From the NCBI GenBank assembly GCA_944319735.1, contig CALUEU010000002.1, positions 124,001 through 188,000 on the forward strand: 64,000 nt of DNA. Reading direction: 5' to 3'. Position numbers and translations under genes: made by a program. This DNA is from an uncultured Methanomassiliicoccus sp. GTDB taxonomy: Archaea; Thermoplasmatota; Thermoplasmata; Methanomassiliicoccales; Methanomassiliicoccaceae. Shown here piece by piece: positions 8,497 through 17,089 of the stretch. The notes below the pieces were generated by a model, which searched no databases, was not told the DNA's origin, and saw only the letters and a program-made list of their open reading frames with translations. Positions within the stretch are counted from its first letter, which is position 1; each line of letters opens with the position of its first letter.

Positions 8497-9348
8497 TTAA
8501 TCCCTCAATAATTTAGCAATCTGCGGAGCTACAGAGATCACAGACACTTCATTCTCAATTGTATTGGTGGAGTAAACGGCATTGCAGCACTTGCGAAGCC
8601 TGTCTAATGCACCTTTGGCAAACAATCCATGTGTACAGACGGCGATGACGCTTTTAGCGCCTAGCATCTTGAGTTGATTTGCTGCCGCCTCAATTGTTCC
8701 TCCGGTGGAGATGATGTCGTCGACAATCAGTACGCTCTTGTCTTTGGCGTCTACATTCTTAGGAGCCATGCGCACAACTTCTCCGGACAGCCTCGTCTTT
8801 TCAAGGTTGTCAAATTCTGCATTAATTGCCTCTGCCACAGCTGCAGCGCGGTCCAAGGCACCTTCATCCGGTGCCAGGACAAGGTCGATGCCGCTGTCCT
8901 TGAAGAACTCCCCGATACAGTGTGCCGCTGAGATGTTATATGTCTTACCTTTAAACCAGTCAAGGACCACAGGCTTGTGGACATCTACTGAAGCAAGTCT
9001 TGTGGAAGTGAGACCCATAATGTCAATCATGACCTTGGCGCTCAATGCTTCCCCTTTGTTGAAACGCTCATCCTGCCTTGAATATCCAAAGTAAGGAACA
9101 ATGCTGGTAATGCTTTTTGCACCGAGGCCGAGAGCGGCATCCTGAATCAGAAGCATTTCCACCAGGTTGTCATCAGGATGAGTATTCTGAACGACTATGA
9201 CATCGTCATCGAGATTGTCTTCCTCGATACGGACGTAGCACTCGCCGTCTGGAAACCTTGAAACTTGTGCCTGAACATATTTTGAATCTAATTCTTTAGC
9301 CAGATCCTGCGCCAGCTTTTTAGAGGATGTACCACCGATGACTATCAT
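8497..9348 (-). CDS. prs: Ribose-phosphate pyrophosphokinase
   Basis: Makes PRPP from ribose-5-phosphate and ATP, feeding purine, pyrimidine and cofactor synthesis. The 283-aa length is that of short archaeal enzymes rather than the roughly 315-aa bacterial form. The ATP loop region (VPYFGYSRQDERF), the histidine-bearing SVDVHKP and the PRPP-binding loop VLIVDDIISTGGT are all present. It is cotranscribed with proS. The divergent 127-nt gap to herA must hold both promoters. Confidence 0.95.
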   Translation of the reverse strand: MIVIGGTSSKKLAQDLAKELDSKYVQAQVSRFPDGECYVRIEEDNLDDDVIVVQNTHPDDNLVEMLLIQDAALGLGAKSITSIVPYFGYSRQDERFNKGEALSAKVMIDIMGLTSTRLASVDVHKPVVLDWFKGKTYNISAAHCIGEFFKDSGIDLVLAPDEGALDRAAAVAEAINAEFDNLEKTRLSGEVVRMAPKNVDAKDKSVLIVDDIISTGGTIEAAANQLKMLGAKSVIAVCTHGLFAKGALDRLRKCCNAVYSTNTIENEVSVISVAPQIAKLLRD

Positions 9349-9430
9349 TGCTTAGGCAACAAGAATGTAAGTATTATAATTTTCCAGTTGAGGACTGGAA
9401 TGCCTGCTGCTGCAGCCTCTCCTGAGTCGT

Positions 9431-9440
9431 TATTTATAAA
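9431..9440 (+). promoter_or_regulatory. TATA-like box before herA
   Basis: ATTTATAAAT lies about 40 nt before the herA ATG and would start a transcript near 9463, giving a leader of about a dozen bases. Confidence 0.4.
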
Positions 9441-9475
9441 TCTTCTATGCCGGATTAAGAGGCGGGATGCGCTAA

Positions 9476-10936
9476 ATGTTTTCTGAAGAGGCTGCCGGTA
9501 TCATCTACGGCGATGTGGGAACCGCTGTGCTAAACATCAGCGTTCTTTCTAAACTGCAGAAGCTGGAGTATGTGCAGATTGAACATGAGGAAGCCGGTTG
9601 GGTGATCGGGCAGGTTGCTGATATTCAGCGCAAGACCGACCTGTCTTTAGAAAAGGCAAGAATGATCGGCCAGGGTCAGGATGTAGACATTCATGAAAAG
9701 ACCACAGCCAAGATAGAAATCATCGGCTACCGCGATGAAAGAGGTTTATTACAGACTCCGAGGACGCCGTTCAGAGCCGGGCAGTACGTCTATCATGCTG
9801 AAGATGAAGTCATCAAGAAATCCCTCGGCCTCAAGGAGCATACAAAAACAGGCGCATATATCGGTCTGCTGTACGGGCATGACATCCGCGTTGAACTGGA
9901 TATTAATTCTTTGGTGCAGAAACATGTCAGCATCCTTGCCAAAACCGGCGGGGGAAAATCTTTTCTCTGCGGCGATCTACTTGAAGAACTGATTAAGCAT
10001 AATGTCACGGTTTTAGTCTTAGACCCTCACGGCGAATACGGTTCGATGAAAGAAGCCGGCACGATCCTTGAGACTGCCAGGGATTTTCACGTTTCGCCTC
10101 AAGGGTATGCTGATAAAATTATTGAGTTCGCCACTGATCCAGTTTCCAATCCTGACGCCCTGCCTTTGAAATTCACCCTTTCCAATTTAGAAGCCAACGA
10201 TCTGCTTTCTCTGACGAACATCAAAAACAGCAAGATGCATCTCAGCTATCTCAAAAAGGCAATCGATGCCTTGAGGAATGCAAGACAGGATTATTCCCTC
10301 AGAGATGTGATCAATGTGCTGGAAAGAGAGGAAGATATGAACAATTACGCCCTGATCTGCGAACTGCAGTATCTTGACGATGCCAAAATCTTCGCTACCT
10401 CCGGCACAAAAATATCCGAGCTCGTCAGAAAGAACATGACGACGATTGTCAATCTTAAAGGCACTCCCCCTGAACTCTCAGAATTAATTGTCAACAGGAT
10501 CTGCACTGCACTTTTTGAGTTGAGAAAGGTGAATGCAGTACCGCCGATGATGCTTGTTGTCGAGGAGGCTCATAACTTCTGTCCACAGCAGGGAACTGTC
10601 GCTTCCTCCAAGATCTTCAGGACCATTGCCGCTGAAGGCAGAAAGTTTGGTCTCGGTTTGGCAATAATAAGCCAGAGAGCCGCTAAAATAGATAAGAATG
10701 TCCTGAGCCAGTGCAACACACAGATTATTCTGAAAGTTACCAACCCGAATGATCTTAAAGCCATTTCCGGCTCTGTCGAGGGTCTGACAACCAGCATGGC
10801 CGACGAGATTCAGAGACTTCCGATTGGTGTTGCCATGTGTGTCGGCGGCGGAATCCAGATGCCTTTGATTGTTGAAGTCAGACCTCGCGAGAGCAGACAC
10901 GGAGGAGAAAGTGTTACGGTGATACCAGATGAATGA
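9476..10936 (+). CDS. herA: HerA-like DNA translocase / helicase
   Basis: HerA is a hexameric FtsK-like ATPase that works with the nuclease NurA and Mre11-Rad50 in end resection. The 486-aa protein has the N-terminal barrel (GIIYGDVGTAVLNI, residues 8-90), Walker A AKTGGGKSF near residue 160, Walker B VLVLDPHGEYG, a second acidic motif MLVVEEAHNF, and the arginine and sensor region LAIISQRAAKID. nurA, mre11 and rad50 are not adjacent here, which is unlike many archaea, so the partner must be elsewhere. The gene overlaps the following DUF357 gene by 8 nt. Confidence 0.9.
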   Translation: MFSEEAAGIIYGDVGTAVLNISVLSKLQKLEYVQIEHEEAGWVIGQVADIQRKTDLSLEKARMIGQGQDVDIHEKTTAKIEIIGYRDERGLLQTPRTPFRAGQYVYHAEDEVIKKSLGLKEHTKTGAYIGLLYGHDIRVELDINSLVQKHVSILAKTGGGKSFLCGDLLEELIKHNVTVLVLDPHGEYGSMKEAGTILETARDFHVSPQGYADKIIEFATDPVSNPDALPLKFTLSNLEANDLLSLTNIKNSKMHLSYLKKAIDALRNARQDYSLRDVINVLEREEDMNNYALICELQYLDDAKIFATSGTKISELVRKNMTTIVNLKGTPPELSELIVNRICTALFELRKVNAVPPMMLVVEEAHNFCPQQGTVASSKIFRTIAAEGRKFGLGLAIISQRAAKIDKNVLSQCNTQIILKVTNPNDLKAISGSVEGLTTSMADEIQRLPIGVAMCVGGGIQMPLIVEVRPRESRHGGESVTVIPDE

Positions 10937-11222
10937 TACAATTACTGAAGAAAAAATCACCAGGTACCTTGACATTACAAAGCGTGCCTTGGATAAAATA
11001 AAAATTGCCGCTCCTGAAAAATCCTTCGGGAGAAGAATGGCTGAAGACTTTGAGAATATGGCCCGCTCCTACTACAGCGACGCCCTGCATTTCAAAGAGA
11101 CGGGTGATTACGTCAACGCCTTTGCCAGCGTCAACTATGCTCACGGATGGCTGGACTGCGGCGCCCGCATAGGCCTGTTCGATGTTGACGGAGATACTGT
11201 TCTGTTTACTCTGTACGAGTGA
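10929..11222 (+). CDS. DUF357 family protein
   Basis: A 97-aa helical archaeal protein of the DUF357 type. The features are KITRYLDITKRALDKI at the start and the later SYYSDALHFKETGDYVNAFASVNYAHGWLD, whose pattern of evenly spaced aromatic and alanine residues resembles a TPR-like helical hairpin (first 20 residues or fewer of each run are typical). The biochemical function is not known. It starts within the last codons of herA (8-nt overlap), so it is translated from the herA transcript and may be connected to DNA processing. It is convergent with the pantoate kinase gene and overlaps its end by 17 nt. Confidence 0.8.
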   Translation: MNDTITEEKITRYLDITKRALDKIKIAAPEKSFGRRMAEDFENMARSYYSDALHFKETGDYVNAFASVNYAHGWLDCGARIGLFDVDGDTVLFTLYE

Positions 11223-12054
11223 GAATTCTCGGCCCGGCTACGTCTGTTTCCAGAACAAACGTTTCTCCGAATTCTTTCAGTGTCTCTTCCACGCCTAATG
11301 CAAAAACTGAGTTACCTAACATAATCATTGAAGCCTGTCTGCCGCCTAACGCTTTCAAAGCTTCTCTGACTTCTTCTGAGGCCAGTCCGCTCTCTTCTGT
11401 AAATTTTCTGCTTAATGTGAATAAATTATCCATGGTGGGGTTGAGTTTCATTTCCTCAATGCACTTTTCTCCTGCCTTTGAGATTATTTTATTTTTTTCT
11501 TCATTTGTTAAAATATCTGCCGTGCTGAGAGGATTCTTGAACACGCAGGCGGTGATCGTCGGAGTGGAGTCTATCCTTTCCACTATGCCGTAGGGTTTCA
11601 CCCCTTCCTTCACTCTGTATGTTACTCCGCATCTGGAAATTGCCACTACGTCTCCCAGGCCAGTATTGTGTTTTATTTCCGCTACATGCGCCGCCCTGAT
11701 TGCTTCTTCAGTAGTTAGTGAAAGTGCAGAACACAATGCTACCGCTGCCGAAATTGTTCCTGCTGCGCTTGTCCCGAATCCCGCACTGCAGGGAAGCTGC
11801 AGTTTTGTTTCTGATTTTATTATTAAGTCTCTATTTCCTAAAAGCAGGTCTAACGCTGTTTCTGTTACGGGTGCTTCTTTTCCATCTGCGACTGCCTTTA
11901 TGCTTCTGCTGCCTTCTTCTATAGTAAGAGTTGTCACAGCACCTTTGTTGATGCATATTCCTGCTCCCAGTGATCCCGATCTTAAAGGGTCTGAATGCTT
12001 CTTGGGTGCAAAGAAACCTGTTATGTGGCCTGGACAGAATGCTGTGATTTTCAT
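11206..12054 (-). CDS. Pantoate kinase (GHMP family)
   Basis: Archaeal pantoate kinase phosphorylates pantoate, which archaea do before joining beta-alanine, unlike the bacterial pantothenate route. The 282-aa protein has the GHMP ATP loop PCSAGFGTSAAGTISAA (near residue 85-101) and the opening CPGHITGFF, typical of the archaeal CoA-pathway group. Its ATG overlaps the stop of coaBC as ATGA, linking it to CoA synthesis. Its end overlaps the convergent DUF357 gene. Confidence 0.9.
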   Translation of the reverse strand: MKITAFCPGHITGFFAPKKHSDPLRSGSLGAGICINKGAVTTLTIEEGSRSIKAVADGKEAPVTETALDLLLGNRDLIIKSETKLQLPCSAGFGTSAAGTISAAVALCSALSLTTEEAIRAAHVAEIKHNTGLGDVVAISRCGVTYRVKEGVKPYGIVERIDSTPTITACVFKNPLSTADILTNEEKNKIISKAGEKCIEEMKLNPTMDNLFTLSRKFTEESGLASEEVREALKALGGRQASMIMLGNSVFALGVEETLKEFGETFVLETDVAGPRILTRTE

Positions 12055-13247
12055 TCAACATGCTCCGCGATTCTTTCAATAATCTTTCCTGCCAGTTCCG
12101 CTTTGCTTCCTGCGAAAGTTTCTATTTTGTCTTTAAATATTATTGCTGACTTTGTCTTTCCTTCTGAAACATCGTGAATGTTGTTCGCTATAATCATGTC
12201 TAAGGAGTTTTCACTCATTCTTGTTTCTGCTTTTTTGATTAATTCTTCTCCGCCTGTGCTTTCAGCTTTGAATCCTGCGAGGAACTTCGCTGTTTTTCTC
12301 AGTTTGGGAAGAACTTTGGGAAGTTTTGTCAGTGTTATCGTTATCTCTTCTTCATCCGATGAGATCTTTCCTTCCTGTCTTAAAGGTGCATAATCGGAAA
12401 GAGCGGCTGGTACGAGAATTACATCATATGCTTGTCCTTCTGGAATCATTTTGATTAATTCATTTACTGAACTGAATTTCTTTGAATTTATGAATGAAGG
12501 AACGTTTACTGCCATAGATGCATGCCAGAGCTCTGTCTCTGCTCCCTGCCTCTTTGCGGCTAATGCTAATTCCAACGCTGTCTCTCCTGACGAGATGTTT
12601 GAGATCACTCTCACATCATCAATCATCTCTCTTGCAGCTCCGCCTATGACGAGTACTTTCTTGCCTGACAGTCTGTTTTTTCCCAGTTTTGTTATGACTG
12701 CTTCTACAATTTCCTTAGAGTCTGCATTCTTTGCTTTCTTCCCTGAAATCTTCGGTCCGACAAATGTTACTCCTGCATCCTTTAAAAATTCAACATTCTT
12801 CTGCACTGCTGGATTCTCGTACATTGCAAGATTCATGGCTGGAACTATCATTACCGGCACTTCTGTTCCCAAGGCTACACAGGCCATTGTTGTCACTGAA
12901 GTATCACATATTCCTGCTGCGATTTTTGAGATAGTGTTAGAAGTACATGGTGAGATCAATAACAGATCTGCATGGCCTTCGTATTCTCCTAAAAATGATA
13001 CATGCTGCGTTCTGCCGTCTATTTCTGTTGTAACTTCATTCCCTGTTGCAAAATGCATTGATGTCGGTGTTATGAACTTCTCTGCATCGTGAGTCATCAC
13101 TACATGAACATCTGCACCGTGCCGCATGAGCTCTCTGGATAATTCAAAGGACTGTACTGCTGCAATGCTTCCTGTTATGCCGAGGACTATCTTCTTTCCT
13201 TCTAGAATCCTGCTTTTGGTGTATTGGATTCCCTTGGATGGATGCAT
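12051..13247 (-). CDS. coaBC: Bifunctional phosphopantothenoylcysteine decarboxylase/synthetase
   Basis: CoaBC joins cysteine to phosphopantothenate and decarboxylates the product, two steps of CoA synthesis. The N-terminal flavoprotein half has GITGSIAAVQ, the catalytic His within RTQHVSFL, and PAMNLAMYENP. The C-terminal synthetase half has KKVLVIGGAAREMIDDVR and NISSG. An ORF runs upstream to 13337, but a CTATAAAG box near 13290 puts the transcript start around 13265, so I start at ATG 13247 (398 aa). It forms a two-gene CoA operon with pantoate kinase. Confidence 0.93.
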   Translation of the reverse strand: MHPSKGIQYTKSRILEGKKIVLGITGSIAAVQSFELSRELMRHGADVHVVMTHDAEKFITPTSMHFATGNEVTTEIDGRTQHVSFLGEYEGHADLLLISPCTSNTISKIAAGICDTSVTTMACVALGTEVPVMIVPAMNLAMYENPAVQKNVEFLKDAGVTFVGPKISGKKAKNADSKEIVEAVITKLGKNRLSGKKVLVIGGAAREMIDDVRVISNISSGETALELALAAKRQGAETELWHASMAVNVPSFINSKKFSSVNELIKMIPEGQAYDVILVPAALSDYAPLRQEGKISSDEEEITITLTKLPKVLPKLRKTAKFLAGFKAESTGGEELIKKAETRMSENSLDMIIANNIHDVSEGKTKSAIIFKDKIETFAGSKAELAGKIIERIAEHVE

Positions 13248-13376
13248 ATTGTTGCATTGAGTTATGTTGTTTAACCTTTTTGCTTTATAGCAGAAAGAAG
13301 AAAGAAGTTTCTGGAAGTCAATGCTTCCAGTGAGCATAGACTTTCATGCTCTGAGTTATTTCAGTATCTTCTGTTA

Positions 13377-13559
13377 TTAACTCTCCTGATTCTGAGTACC
13401 AGCATTCGAAGATGCCGGACACTGCCAGAAACTCATCTCAAAGCCTCCTTTATTCTTACTTCTTTCCACTTCTTCTACTTCTTTTGTTTCATACTTTTTC
13501 CATTTCAAATCGTTTGCAGCAAGTTTGTTTTCTGTTGCGATTTGCGATGTTATTTTCAT
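13377..13559 (-). CDS. Small hypothetical protein (60 aa)
   Basis: Not recognised. The ORF has a strong Shine-Dalgarno, GAGGTGAAG, directly before its ATG, which is the reason to keep it. The product is Lys/Glu-rich (KWKKYETKEVEEVERSKNK) with one cysteine in SFWQCPAS near the C-terminus and no membrane segment. About 100 nt upstream on the same strand, GGAGGTGAAA precedes a four-codon ORF and then a 20-codon ORF (MKNEMESKKGMIKSL...), so this may be a small leader-peptide-like cluster. It could also be spurious. Confidence 0.4.
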   Translation of the reverse strand: MKITSQIATENKLAANDLKWKKYETKEVEEVERSKNKGGFEMSFWQCPASSNAGTQNQES

Positions 13560-14154
13560 ATCTTCACCTCTTTTTGTATTTGATTCATATTCACTTTCGA
13601 TCGTTTGTTAGACTTTTAATCATCCCTTTTTTGCTCTCCATTTCATTTTTCATATCTTCTTCATTTTCACCTCCTTTAACCTTACAATTTCAATTTACTG
13701 CACATGTTAAGCAAGCAGAACATCACTCTGCGACTGCATATTTATAAATTCGAGAGGGGGGTCTGTGAAGTACCTCGGCTTGTTTTTAGAAGTATTTGTA
13801 ATTGAGATTTAAGATATCAGTATTGAAAAGAATAAAGAAAAAAATCATCAAAAATTTACAGTAAACTAGGTGAAAGTACCTGACAAGAACAAACAAGAAT
13901 TAACAGTGAAAATGAGTGAGATTACTGAAGAAATCAAGTCGGATAAATTGAGACTTTAATCATCGTAGACATAAGAGATTCTAGTAAAAATCAATCAGAT
14001 TTAGTTCAATTTTAATTAGTGTTAATATTGAATTATATCATCAATTAAAAATGCAATAGAATGAAATTATATCGTGAAAAATTACGAATAAATTTAAATA
14101 TCAAAAAACTTGGAATTTTAAAAAATATGAGTTTTCGTATTTTAATGAGTGATC

Positions 14155-14204
14155 GTTTTCGTTATACTCACGCGCGCCCGTGAGCGCGCAATAATCCCTG
14201 CCCG
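14155..14204. repeat. 50-bp direct repeat, copy 1
   Basis: Perfect match over 50 bp to 14648-14697. The core contains CTCACG...CGTGAG and, overlapping it, GCGCGC...GCGCGC, so two mutually exclusive hairpins can form. It is very GC-rich compared with the flanking sequence. Confidence 0.9.
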
Positions 14205-14647
14205 TCATTTTTTCCAAGTTTGCTTCATTTCCACTGGAACTGTTTTTTTGAAGATTTTTCGATTTTTTGATCAATTTTTCACTACGCTCTTTTTGAGTTT
14301 TAGTCTAAAATGCGCTTACGTTGCAATGCTCAACATTTTAAGAATGTTTGAAGTAATTGCCTCTTCTAACTTCGTGCAAATACGTAAGTTATCGAAAATG
14401 AAAAAGAAGCAGAGCTAAGTGTGCTTACGCTTTGCATAATAGTTTTCGATTCAATTTTTCTACACTTCTAAAACGGCATTTTCTTTGCAATTTTTCTTGT
14501 TAAAAAACGACTGCAGAAATGCCTATTTTATCAAACAATCAAAATGTAAAAATGTGAAATTATATCCTGCAAAATTACAGACAAGCTTAAATAATTAAAA
14601 ATGTAGCTCTCAGATATATCTTCGTATACAGATATATCTACATGGGT

Positions 14648-14697
14648 GTTTTCGTTATACTCACGCGCGCCCGTGAGCGCGCAATAATCCCTGCCCG
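14648..14697. repeat. 50-bp direct repeat, copy 2
   Basis: Second perfect copy, 493 bp after the first, with the same overlapping hairpins. The flanks of the two copies are similar but diverged, so the 50-bp core is conserved more strongly than its surroundings. Confidence 0.9.
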
Positions 14698-15561
14698 CGA
14701 TTTTTGCGACATGCCTGAAAATTTACTCGAATGTCTTTTTGAAAAATTTCGATGATTTTTTGATGAATTTTTCATTATGCCCTTCTTGAATTTTGAGCTA
14801 AAATATGACACCACTTTGCAACACTATAAACGCCCCTAAATTACCGTCTAAATGTCTCTTCGATTTCCCGTGCGCACGTAAGCTCTTAACAACGAAAAAA
14901 CAAGCAAATAAGCAGCAAAAATGACTAATCTAGATTGGCGATGCTTCAAAAGAGGTTAAAAAACAACCGCTGTAAGAGTCACGGCAAAATGGAATGAAGT
15001 GAAATTCATCGTAACTCACACTGCTGCCTGATGACTCTGCATTGTTTTCATAAGAACGCATAATTAGAAGTGTGCAGCCATCAGCAAGTTTGCTCAATCT
15101 TGGAGATACAAATAAGTTGTTCAGGAAAAGAGTGCGTGATACGTCTGAAAAAATCAGGTCTGGTGAAGTAAGCCAGAGGGCAGAATGAAGATAACTAGCA
15201 AACAATGTACAAATGTTGTTTGCATAGAGATACATTATGCTGTTACTTCATCACATGAAAGTTTCTTTTATTTTTTCCCCTATTAAAACTATCGAAAAGC
15301 CAGATTTTTATATTGAGTGATTCGAAAAAAATATTGAAATACTCTTGTTAGATACGGTAATCAAGAACGATTAAAATGAAAAGTCAAAATGAGGTGATTA
15401 AAAATGAAAATAACGTTAAACACACACGCAAAGTTGTAAAATAGATCATCTAGTCAAAAAAACTCTTAAAATATGCTGCAGAAACAGTATTGTAATTGAT
15501 ACAGAGCTGGTCAAAGTCTGCAAATAAGAACTTGATAAACATGAATTACAGGAGGTATTTT

Positions 15562-15936
15562 ATGAACTCTTTTAAAATTGGAGATACAGAATTTGGAATT
15601 GGTGATGTCAATCTTTCTATTAAGGATGGCTAGATAGATCTTGAGATCACCGCAGATGAAGATATTTTTGATGAATTAACAGAAAATGATGATTGTGAAT
15701 GGGACTGGGTTTTATATCCCCCTAAGATTTATTTTCGAAATGTACCTTACGATGGTAAGGACATAACAGTGGATGAAGAATTTCTTAAAGAGTATGATGT
15801 TGCACTTTATATGATGGAACATAATGACTTTACAGGAACATTAAAAATAACAGATAAAAACATCCACATCTGTGGACAGGTTAACATGATGGGAGAAATA
15901 TTGGCAGTTTCAATTGATGCTGAAAAACAGCTGTGA
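15562..15936 (+). CDS. Unknown small acidic protein interrupted by in-frame TAG (readthrough or pseudogene)
   Basis: A good Shine-Dalgarno (AGGAGGT, 15550-15556) precedes the ATG. Codon 24 is TAG (15631-15633). The frame then stays open for 100 further codons of protein-like sequence (DLEITADEDIFDELTEN, CEWDWVLYPPKIYFRNVPYDG) to a TGA. No later ATG, GTG or TTG could make a comparable product. If TAG is read as pyrrolysine or suppressed, the product is 124 aa; if not, this is a nonsense-mutated gene (for example Lys AAG or Trp TGG to TAG). The protein is not recognised. Its neighbour is a DUF4261 gene 67 nt downstream, so the pair may have been acquired together. Confidence 0.6.
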
Positions 15937-16003
15937 CTACCGATTTATCAGACTGATTATGATAATGCCTACCAAATTAAGCCAGACTAAAAAGGTGTGA
16001 CTG

Positions 16004-17059
16004 ATGAATTCAAATCAAATGAAAGCGGCACAGGAATCCATGATTGAGTGGCTCTCTCACCCGCAGGAACTAGGAAAGGCGCCTGTGAAAATAGAGTGTA
16101 CTGGGAATATTGAGCTGCATGGAATGACCTATTATCTTTTCAAATACAAGAAAAACTCACTCGGCAAGTGGCTGCTTGGAGTTTGTGGCGGCTATGAGGA
16201 GAATGAACTGGAAAACTGCGGTCATGTGTTCAGTGAAATGGAAGAATATGATGAAGCAACTGCGGCAGAACAGGCTACCGCTATGGTAGAGATGCTCCGC
16301 ACTTACTTGATGGAACAGGCAAAACAGTCAGAGGCGCAAAGGGAAAACGTTGGTCAGTTTGCAGGCTTTGTTCTCTTGTCTGACGTCAATTGGGATAAGG
16401 CACAGCTCATCCATGACCTGAAAGAGAAATGGGATATTACAGCAGAAGAGGATGAAGATCAAAGCGATGATGCGTTGGTTTTTTCCGTTGGTGATGTATT
16501 CGCTGCGATTAGTCTGATGCAGGCTCCTATCCCTGATGGCGAAGCCGAAGAAAATGCAAAAAACAACTACATGTGGCCAGAGGCCGTTGATGTGGCAAAG
16601 GCGCATAAGGCCCACCTCATAGTTGCCGTATTGGGTGAAGAGGAAGATTTGTTGGAGAAGGGCAAGCTCTACACTAAACTGGTAGCAGCTTGTTGCCGCC
16701 AGAAATATGCTACTGGTGTCTACACCAGCGGCGTGGTGTTCGAGCCCCGGTTTTACGAGGGCTTTGCGGATATGATGAAAAATGACGAGCTCCCGATCTT
16801 CAACTGGATTTGGTTTGGCTTTTATCGTCAGCCCGGCGGCATGTGCGGTTATACTTACGGCATGGAGGAGTTTGGAAAGGACGAGATGGAAGTGCTGGAC
16901 ACCGATGCAGACCCCAATGATCTGCGGGATTTCCTGGCTAGCCTTGCAACCTATGTACTAGAAAACAATGTAGAGCTTCACGACGGCGAAACAATCGGCT
17001 TTTCAGAAAATGATAAACATGCCATTACCAGAAGTGCCGGGATCTCCCTGCCGGAATGA
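16004..17059 (+). CDS. DUF4261 domain protein
   Basis: The 351-aa protein matches the DUF4261 pattern: an opening FAGFVLLSDVNWDKAQLI-like segment (here about residue 121), then VGDVFAAISLMQAPIPDGEAE, MWPEAVDVAKAHKAHLIVAVLG, and the C-terminal DLRDFLASLATYVLENNVELHDGETIGF (fewer than 20 residues of each are diagnostic). The family is common in gut Firmicutes, often near polymorphic-toxin or immunity-like genes, with no established activity. The base composition is clearly richer in GC than the preceding 2 kb. AGGTG lies 8 nt before the ATG. It was probably acquired from a bacterium; that is inference from family distribution and composition. Confidence 0.8.
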   Translation: MNSNQMKAAQESMIEWLSHPQELGKAPVKIECTGNIELHGMTYYLFKYKKNSLGKWLLGVCGGYEENELENCGHVFSEMEEYDEATAAEQATAMVEMLRTYLMEQAKQSEAQRENVGQFAGFVLLSDVNWDKAQLIHDLKEKWDITAEEDEDQSDDALVFSVGDVFAAISLMQAPIPDGEAEENAKNNYMWPEAVDVAKAHKAHLIVAVLGEEEDLLEKGKLYTKLVAACCRQKYATGVYTSGVVFEPRFYEGFADMMKNDELPIFNWIWFGFYRQPGGMCGYTYGMEEFGKDEMEVLDTDADPNDLRDFLASLATYVLENNVELHDGETIGFSENDKHAITRSAGISLPE

Positions 17060-17089
17060 CTTTGAAAATCACATATTGAAGTAAGCCGT

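Larger units (their letters stand above)
13560..15540. other. AT-rich gene desert with an internal diverged duplication
   Basis: Nearly 2 kb without a supported gene. About 14040-14340 and 14535-14830 are two diverged copies of one segment. Both have TGAAATTATATC near the left, a shared GC-rich 50-bp core, and then similar text (CGATTTTTTGAT.AATTTTTCA, TTTTGAG.TAAAAT). CTTACG or its complement recurs near 14311, 14382, 14421 and 14872, and CGTGCGCACG forms a 10-bp palindrome near 14869. A reverse-strand ORF at 14930-15235 looks accidental. Near 15404, a GAGGTGA site leads into a 12-codon ORF that stops at once. The region may encode RNAs, be an origin or partition site, or be mobile-element debris. 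Confidence 0.6.

Noticed and set aside
13248-13337. N-terminal extension of coaBC
   Set aside because: The TATA-like element near 13290 places the transcript start inside this extension.
14930-15235. 101-aa reverse-strand ORF in the AT-rich desert
   Set aside because: No Shine-Dalgarno, no recognisable motifs, and composition like its flanks. One forward frame has a short protein-like tail there, so it may be gene debris instead.
15236-15540. Insertion-sequence remnant before the TAG-interrupted ORF
   Set aside because: No terminal inverted repeats, target duplication or transposase-like reading could be identified.
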